A DNA stretch of 37,048 nt from Paucidesulfovibrio gracilis DSM 16080 (GTDB lineage: Bacteria > Desulfobacterota > Desulfovibrionia > Desulfovibrionales > Desulfovibrionaceae): NCBI RefSeq assembly GCF_900167125.1, contig NZ_FUYC01000021.1:1-37048 (forward strand). The letters run 5' to 3'. The notes under the pieces are model-generated. The model ran no database searches. It was given only the letters and a program-made list of their open reading frames with translations, and was not told where the DNA came from. Positions 33,517 to 37,048 of this stretch are shown piece after piece. A program made the position numbers and the translations under genes. Within the stretch, counting starts at the first letter, position 1. Every line of letters starts with the position of its first letter.

Positions 33517-34320
33517 ATGTACGCCTATCCACAACATGCCGAGACCACGCGAACCCGGTTTCCTCTCCTTGCAAGGCGTTGCGGCTGGCTGGCACTTTTG
33601 CTTGTGGTGCTTGCTGTTCCGGCCCGGGCCGAACCCCTCACGTTTCTGGCCAGAGCCGGCTATGCTCCGTACTCGTTCGACAACAACGGTCAGCCCCGCG
33701 GGATCGACTGCGAGGTGTTTTTGGAGCTGGCGCGGCGCATGGGTATGGACGTGAATATCCGGTTTTTGCCGCAGGCCAAGATTCCCGAAGTGCTGCAAAG
33801 GGGGGACGCGCATGGCGTTGTGGCGTTGCACAAACTGCCGGAAATGACGTCCACGCTCGTCTATGCCCTGCGTCAGCCTTTGCGGGTGAGCGAGTACGAT
33901 ATTTTCTACCATGGCGGAGCACCGCTCAAGTATATGGGCGTGGCATCCCTGAATGGAAAGCGGCTGGCCTTGCCGCAAGGTGTGCCGCTACCTGAGAGCC
34001 TGGAGCAAACAGCACCAGGGGCCGAGATCCTGCCCGTGACAGCGGAACCCGACGGCGTGCGGCTGCTGCTGCAACGCAAGGTGGACGCCTTTGTGGGCCA
34101 GACCCGGGCCACGTTCGACTTGCTTGGAGAAATGGGCATGACCAGCACGGTGCGGGCCGTGGGGACCACGTTTTCCACGGCTCCTGTCTATATGGCCGTG
34201 GCCTCGAACAGCGGTGTGGAGCGTCCGGAAGACCTGGCGCGCCTGTTGGAACTGATGCTCGGGGATATGCTCGTGGACGGAACCTACCGAAAGATTCAGT
34301 CCCGCTACATCGTCAACTAG
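33517..34320 (+). CDS. Periplasmic substrate-binding protein (SBP_bac_3-like)
   Basis: This 267-residue exported protein has a signal peptide (about 1-38, ending in AVPARA) and a type II periplasmic binding fold related to family 3 amino-acid receptors. Markers are LTFLARAGYAPYSFDNNGQP, GIDCEVFLELARRMGMDV and VRLLLQRKVDAFVGQTRATF. The start is ATG 33517, four bases after AGAGGGGG. It is a lone gene with no ABC permease or ATPase beside it. It may serve a distant transporter or act as a sensory binding protein. Ligand is unknown. Confidence 0.88.
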   Translation: MYAYPQHAETTRTRFPLLARRCGWLALLLVVLAVPARAEPLTFLARAGYAPYSFDNNGQPRGIDCEVFLELARRMGMDVNIRFLPQAKIPEVLQRGDAHGVVALHKLPEMTSTLVYALRQPLRVSEYDIFYHGGAPLKYMGVASLNGKRLALPQGVPLPESLEQTAPGAEILPVTAEPDGVRLLLQRKVDAFVGQTRATFDLLGEMGMTSTVRAVGTTFSTAPVYMAVASNSGVERPEDLARLLELMLGDMLVDGTYRKIQSRYIVN

Positions 34321-34674
34321 CACAAAATATGTTCACACCGTTGTAAATCGGTGCACCTGTGGCGGCGTTGCATGCAAAGCGCGATGCCGGGCTTTGGCCT
34401 GCGCGAGTGGCATCGAACCTGCCGCCAAGGCATTGACCGCGTGGTAAAATGCCCATAGAAGGTTGCAGTACATGTACGGAGTGAGAGCTGTATATGTATT
34501 GTGTTGAAAATGGTGAACAGTGCTGTTGCTTGACGGTGGGTCGCTCCATGCACCCCCGGGCGCTGCGTCGGGCTGGTTTGCCTATGCCCGGAACCTCACC
34601 ATGTTCAATAGCCTGTACTTCATTGTGTGGGAATTACTCAGTAGCGCGTGCAAGGGAATGCTTGAGGAGGCGGT
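34321..34674. other. 354-bp intergenic region
   Basis: I see no protein-like frame with a ribosome site. A 10-bp palindrome GTACATGTAC lies at 34468-34477. The region presumably holds the promoter of the secreted protein gene that follows. Confidence 0.45.
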
Positions 34675-35157
34675 ATGAACGCGATTTGTAGGATGCTCTG
34701 TGTTGTGTGGATGGTATGCGGGGTACTGACGCCGGTTTGCGCGTTGGCTGGCGGGGAGACCTCGATATCGTATCAAGTTACCTACGCCAATGGCGATTAT
34801 GCGATTCATGACGTGCAGTTGCACGTCCGCACCCCGAACGGGCATCGTGTGGGTACGCTGTATAACGACGATCGTCTGGAATCCTGGCAGGAGAACAACT
34901 CTTCCTGGACCAACCGTTCCGGCAGCTTTTCCGTGGACTTCACTGAAAAAGGACCGCATGTCATCGAACTGGCCGTGGAAGCCTGCGATGCCGGGTACGA
35001 TATTCGCGAACCCGCTGATTATACGGTCATGGTCATTCCGTCCGACGGCGAGGTGCAGTCCTTCAGCGGCAAGATTCCCACGCAGTGCAAGAGTGTGCGC
35101 GGCAACGGACAATTCTCCCGGTACAGCCACCCGGTGGGCGGCTTTGCCATCAAGTAG
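34675..35157 (+). CDS. Small secreted hypothetical protein
   Basis: This 160-residue protein has a clear signal peptide (about 1-26, MNAICRMLCVVWMVCGVLTP to ALAG). The mature part is beta-rich and resembles an Ig-like or binding module, with YANGDYAIHDVQLHVRTPNG, GSFSVDFTEKGPHVIELAVE and a cysteine pair that could form a disulfide. A GAGGAGG site precedes the ATG. A strong terminator lies about 80 bases after the stop, so it is monocistronic. I do not recognise a named family. Confidence 0.78.
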   Translation: MNAICRMLCVVWMVCGVLTPVCALAGGETSISYQVTYANGDYAIHDVQLHVRTPNGHRVGTLYNDDRLESWQENNSSWTNRSGSFSVDFTEKGPHVIELAVEACDAGYDIREPADYTVMVIPSDGEVQSFSGKIPTQCKSVRGNGQFSRYSHPVGGFAIK

Positions 35158-35234
35158 ACAGGATCATCTGTCAGATCGGTTCGATCCCTGGGGATCGCAA
35201 TCAAATGGATCGCAGCCGACATTCTGTTGACATA

Positions 35235-35266
35235 CCCCCTGGAAGCTCGTCTTCCGGGGGTTTTTT
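35235..35266 (+). terminator. Rho-independent terminator
   Basis: CCCCC-T-GGAAG pairs with CTTCC-GGGGG around the loop CTCGT, followed by six T residues. It ends the transcript of the secreted protein gene at 34675. Confidence 0.92.
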
Positions 35267-35633
35267 GTCAGGACAGCCACGTCCCGGCATCTTGGCATGC
35301 TGGAGCAAGGAAACATTTTTACGCATGAAATAAAGAACTATCCTGTGACATGGACGACATCGACAGGCTGCTCCAGAACGCCCACCGTGTAGCCCGGAAC
35401 GACTGTAGGATCACAACCCATGATCGAGGCTCCGCGCAGCAGGGAGATCAAAGCCTGGTTTGCCCAATGCGCATAAGAAGCCGGGTCGCCAAATTCATCC
35501 GGTCAATGGCAACTGGATTGACATCTTTAAATATAAATAAATATAGAGCTACCAAAAGAAGTTCTTGCGGCTGTTTTACCACCTTGTGTCAATGCTCCAA
35601 AATGTTTCATTGTAACTAAAAAAGGGAATTCCT
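35267..35633. other. 367-bp region, possibly with a gene remnant
   Basis: No complete gene is seen. On the minus strand, 35338-35502 is open for 54 codons and reads like the end of a protein, with WANQALISLLRGASIMG and VVPGYTVGVLEQPVDVV before a stop. It has no start. From about 35515 the DNA becomes strongly AT-rich up to the next gene. Confidence 0.35.
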
Positions 35634-35846
35634 ATGGCTCATGAAGTATACTTGAAAGTGCCTAAGTTGGATGTGCAGCGTGCAGATGTTGAATTTGAAG
35701 TTAGCGACGATGAAGGGAAGATTGGCACTTTGAGGGTGTCAAAGGGTAGCGTTGTTTGGGTTCCCAAAGGCAAACATTCAGGTGGTAGAATTCGTTGGCG
35801 AAATTTTGATGTACTTATGCAGAATAATTATGATGAGTTGGAATAA
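35634..35846 (+). CDS. Small hypothetical protein, AT-rich
   Basis: This 70-residue protein begins MAHEVYLKVPKLDVQRADVE and contains KIGTLRVSKGSVVWVPKGK. It resembles a widespread family of small uncharacterised bacterial proteins with a GTLxISKGSVVWxPK-type core (recalled, not searched). AAGGGA lies six bases before the ATG. Its codons are markedly more AT-rich than those left of 35.2 kb, suggesting acquisition together with the nearby Rhs-related DNA. A role is not known. Confidence 0.75.
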   Translation: MAHEVYLKVPKLDVQRADVEFEVSDDEGKIGTLRVSKGSVVWVPKGKHSGGRIRWRNFDVLMQNNYDELE

Positions 35847-36060
35847 GAATCCTTTTTACGACACTGTTAGGCCTACTTTGATAGGGCTATTTTTTTATAG
35901 TTTCGTTTTGCGCGAAGCAATGGGATCATCGAAGGATTTCATAGGAAAAGAAACTGATCCAGCGACGCGCTTAGGGCTTCAGGAATTTTTAAAACTACCG
36001 CCTACCTGTCAAAGTGCTGTGCGGGTAAGTGGACATGCACGGAACAGTTCGCTTTCGTGA
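35830..36060 (+). CDS. Doubtful small open frame
   Basis: Up to 76 codons overlap the end of the preceding gene (MMSWNKNPFYDTVRPTLIGL at the start). There is no ribosome site. The C-terminal third is low in protein character. It could be a remnant of a larger gene or non-coding. I recognise no family. Confidence 0.25.
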   Translation: MMSWNKNPFYDTVRPTLIGLFFYSFVLREAMGSSKDFIGKETDPATRLGLQEFLKLPPTCQSAVRVSGHARNSSLS

Positions 36061-36122
36061 CTGCCACCGCTTTTGGTGTAGCCTCCTATTTTAGTTGAAA
36101 TATTGAATGAAATGGAAAAATG

Positions 36123-36154
36123 AAGGCACCGGAACCACTGAATTCCGGAGCCTT
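36123..36154. terminator. Hairpin 1 of three: bidirectional terminator-like
   Basis: AAGGCACCGGAA pairs with TTCCGGAGCCTT (one A-A mismatch) around CCACTGAA. Short T runs follow on the plus strand, and a CATTTTT segment on the minus strand. Confidence 0.6.
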
Positions 36155-36177
36155 TCCGCGTCTATCGACATGTAAAC

Positions 36178-36235
36178 CGCCACGTAAAATCAACGGGCTA
36201 CAGATTTTACTGTAACCCGTTGATTTTACGTGGCG
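36178..36235. repeat. Hairpin 2 of three: 26-bp inverted repeat
   Basis: Two 26-base arms (36178-36203 and 36210-36235) match at 25 of 26 positions around the loop ATTTTA. There is no T tract on either side, so it is not a standard terminator. It could be a relic of a mobile element or attachment site. Confidence 0.75.
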
Positions 36236-36258
36236 TCCAGGTGTCAATTGATGCTGAG

Positions 36259-36290
36259 AAGCCCAGGAGATAGTAATCTCCTGGGCTTTT
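36259..36290. terminator. Hairpin 3 of three: terminator of the immunity-like gene
   Basis: AAGCCCAGGAGAT and its exact complement enclose AGTA (13-bp stem). Four T residues end it on the plus strand. It lies six bases after the stop of the minus-strand gene at 36296, so it can serve both converging transcripts. Confidence 0.8.
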
Positions 36291-36295
36291 GGGTC

Positions 36296-36673
36296 TTACT
36301 GTGAATGAGGCAACACACGCTCGGCGTGGATTATCTTGTTATCGGTGATCTCAATTACGTCGAAAAAATCGTTGCCATTAGTCACATATCCAATTTCACC
36401 TTCCACGGTGCGTCCTGACAGGAAACGGGCCTTGATCTCATAGTGAGAATCAGAAGTGACACCATAACGGGCAAGGACATATTTTTGTTCGGAGACGTCA
36501 GGAAAATTGAACAGTTGCCCGCATACGGAGACTTGAATAGAGGCTATCGTCTCGGAGCTTTCGTTACTCAAAAGGACGACGCCGACGTCCGGTGTAAATA
36601 ACCACGCATGAAGCATTCCGCCAAACCATAGGGCAACAAAAAAAGAGGCTGCCAGTACAATCTTTTTTTTCAT
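36296..36673 (-). CDS. Small membrane-anchored protein, candidate Rhs-associated immunity protein
   Basis: The 125-residue protein has one N-terminal hydrophobic helix (about 5-27) and a beta-rich extracytoplasmic part containing VVLLSNESSETIASIQVSVC and GYVTNGNDFFDVIEITDN. Its ATG at 36673 overlaps, as ATGA, the stop of the open frame that encodes the end of an Rhs toxin tip. That is the usual position and coupling for an immunity gene. Codons are AT-rich, as is typical for such cassettes. I do not recognise the family; the immunity role rests on context only. If the adjacent tip is broken, this would be an orphan immunity gene. Confidence 0.7.
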   Translation of the reverse strand: MKKKIVLAASFFVALWFGGMLHAWLFTPDVGVVLLSNESSETIASIQVSVCGQLFNFPDVSEQKYVLARYGVTSDSHYEIKARFLSGRTVEGEIGYVTNGNDFFDVIEITDNKIIHAERVLPHSQ

Positions 36674-36864
36674 TTTTGAAACCAGTATTTGTCAGTATTA
36701 TAAGGGTTAGCCTGAAATCCGCCTTTGGGCTGTTTTTGAAGTTTACTCCGATCGACAGGCCTTCTTTCACTGGCAGCGGATCGGCCTTCAGCATTATTGT
36801 GAATATCCATCATCGCCTCGCCCCATGGGTGGCCTTTCCAATGTTTGCAGGGACATCCCACCAA
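36670..36864 (-). pseudogene. Out-of-frame remnant of an Rhs C-terminal toxin tip
   Basis: In the frame -1 to the Rhs core, an open stretch reads KGHPWGEAMMDIHNNAEGR and continues through ERRPVDRSKLQ to PYNTDKYWFQK and a stop at 36670. MDIHNN-type motifs end helical toxin tips of Rhs proteins (a DUF6973-like family, recalled). The beginning of that tip (GDWWDVPANIG) is in the Rhs frame just upstream, so the central part appears to be missing. The ATGA overlap with the next gene indicates this frame was once the translated one. Confidence 0.6.
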
Positions 36865-37048
36865 TCTCCAGCCGCCAACCCCAGCGGGTCCACCCCGTTG
36901 ACCGGATCATCAAGGCAGTACCCATACCAATCCGGATCGCCGCCCTTGTCCCCGATGGGGTCGGGCGCGGTCCAGCGGCCGGTGAAGGTGTCGTAATCAC
37001 GCCAGCCGAAGCGGACAAAGCCCAGATCCCGGTCGTGCAGGCCGCCCG
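36810..37048 (-). CDS. Rhs repeat-associated core, C-terminal end (partial; continues beyond window)
   Basis: This is the 3' end of an Rhs gene whose body lies right of the window. In frame it reads LGFVRFGWRDYDTFTGRWTA, then PDPIGDKGGDPDWYGYCLDD, PVNGVDPLGL (ending at 36876), the hallmark of the Rhs core that precedes a variable toxin tip. Rhs proteins are large shells that encapsulate a C-terminal toxin, often delivered by type VI secretion. Here the tip is only 21 residues (AAGDWWDVPANIGKATHGAR plus Arg) and then a stop at 36810, too short for a toxin. The protein is probably disarmed by a deletion or frameshift. Confidence 0.85.
   Translation of the reverse strand, partial: GGLHDRDLGFVRFGWRDYDTFTGRWTAPDPIGDKGGDPDWYGYCLDDPVNGVDPLGLAAGDWWDVPANIGKATHGARR

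Noticed and set aside
34321-34674. Possible c-di-GMP riboswitch upstream of the secreted protein, considered because of the many GGDEF genes
   Set aside because: The conserved GEMM segments could not be found in this or the other long leaders.
1-37048. CRISPR array or prophage
   Set aside because: No regularly spaced repeats, cas genes, phage structural genes or integrase are visible.

Overview
The window looks like a chromosomal segment of a Gram-negative, GC-rich, sulfur-metabolising deltaproteobacterium, most likely a member of the Desulfovibrionaceae. This is an inference from gene content: a DcrA-like chemoreceptor with a c-type heme motif, a split pair of YeeE/YedE sulfur-transport proteins, an SH3/NlpC-P60 lipoprotein, and very dense PAS-GGDEF signalling. 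No rRNA, tRNA or housekeeping marker is present to confirm it. Both ends look like accessory DNA: an intact IS5-family element on the left, and an AT-richer Rhs/polymorphic-toxin tail on the right.

Left part (1-4.9 kb): an IS5-type element sits inside a histidine kinase gene, leaving only its 3' end, followed by the partner single-domain response regulator. A triple-PAS diguanylate cyclase and a two-gene YeeE/YedE operon with its own terminator follow on the minus strand. Middle-left (4.9-13.5 kb): a MATE exporter, two glycosyltransferases (one with a long helical/TPR-like N-terminal region) coupled to a MacB/FtsX-type permease without a visible ATPase, a TetR/AcrR regulator, and a protein with a diadenylate-cyclase (DisA_N-like) domain whose RHR motif is degenerate.

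Middle (13.3-25.3 kb) is a signalling block: heme-motif chemoreceptor, four-PAS hybrid histidine kinase, membrane-anchored PAS-GGDEF protein, CheW, and a third GGDEF protein. A QmcA/NfeD (SPFH-NfeD) membrane pair lies inside it. All three GGDEF proteins keep a GGEEF/GGEEL signature, and no EAL or HD-GYP phosphodiesterase is visible.

Right part (26-37 kb): a CPBP-type membrane protease, a secreted DUF4139-like protein with an unusual AT-rich patch, and a four-gene minus-strand cluster. The cluster encodes an NlpC/P60 lipoprotein, an RsbW-like ATPase with a CxxCxxC insert, a SlyD-like/methyltransferase fusion and a CAP-domain lipoprotein, with 4-bp ATGA overlaps at two of the three junctions. 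Then come a periplasmic substrate-binding protein, several small proteins, a stack of three strong hairpins, and the 3' end of an Rhs gene. The Rhs C-terminal tip appears to be broken by an out-of-frame internal deletion just upstream of a candidate immunity gene.

The most notable items are the degenerate DAC-domain protein, the SlyD-methyltransferase cluster, the broken Rhs tip, and the hairpin/palindrome structures in intergenic DNA.
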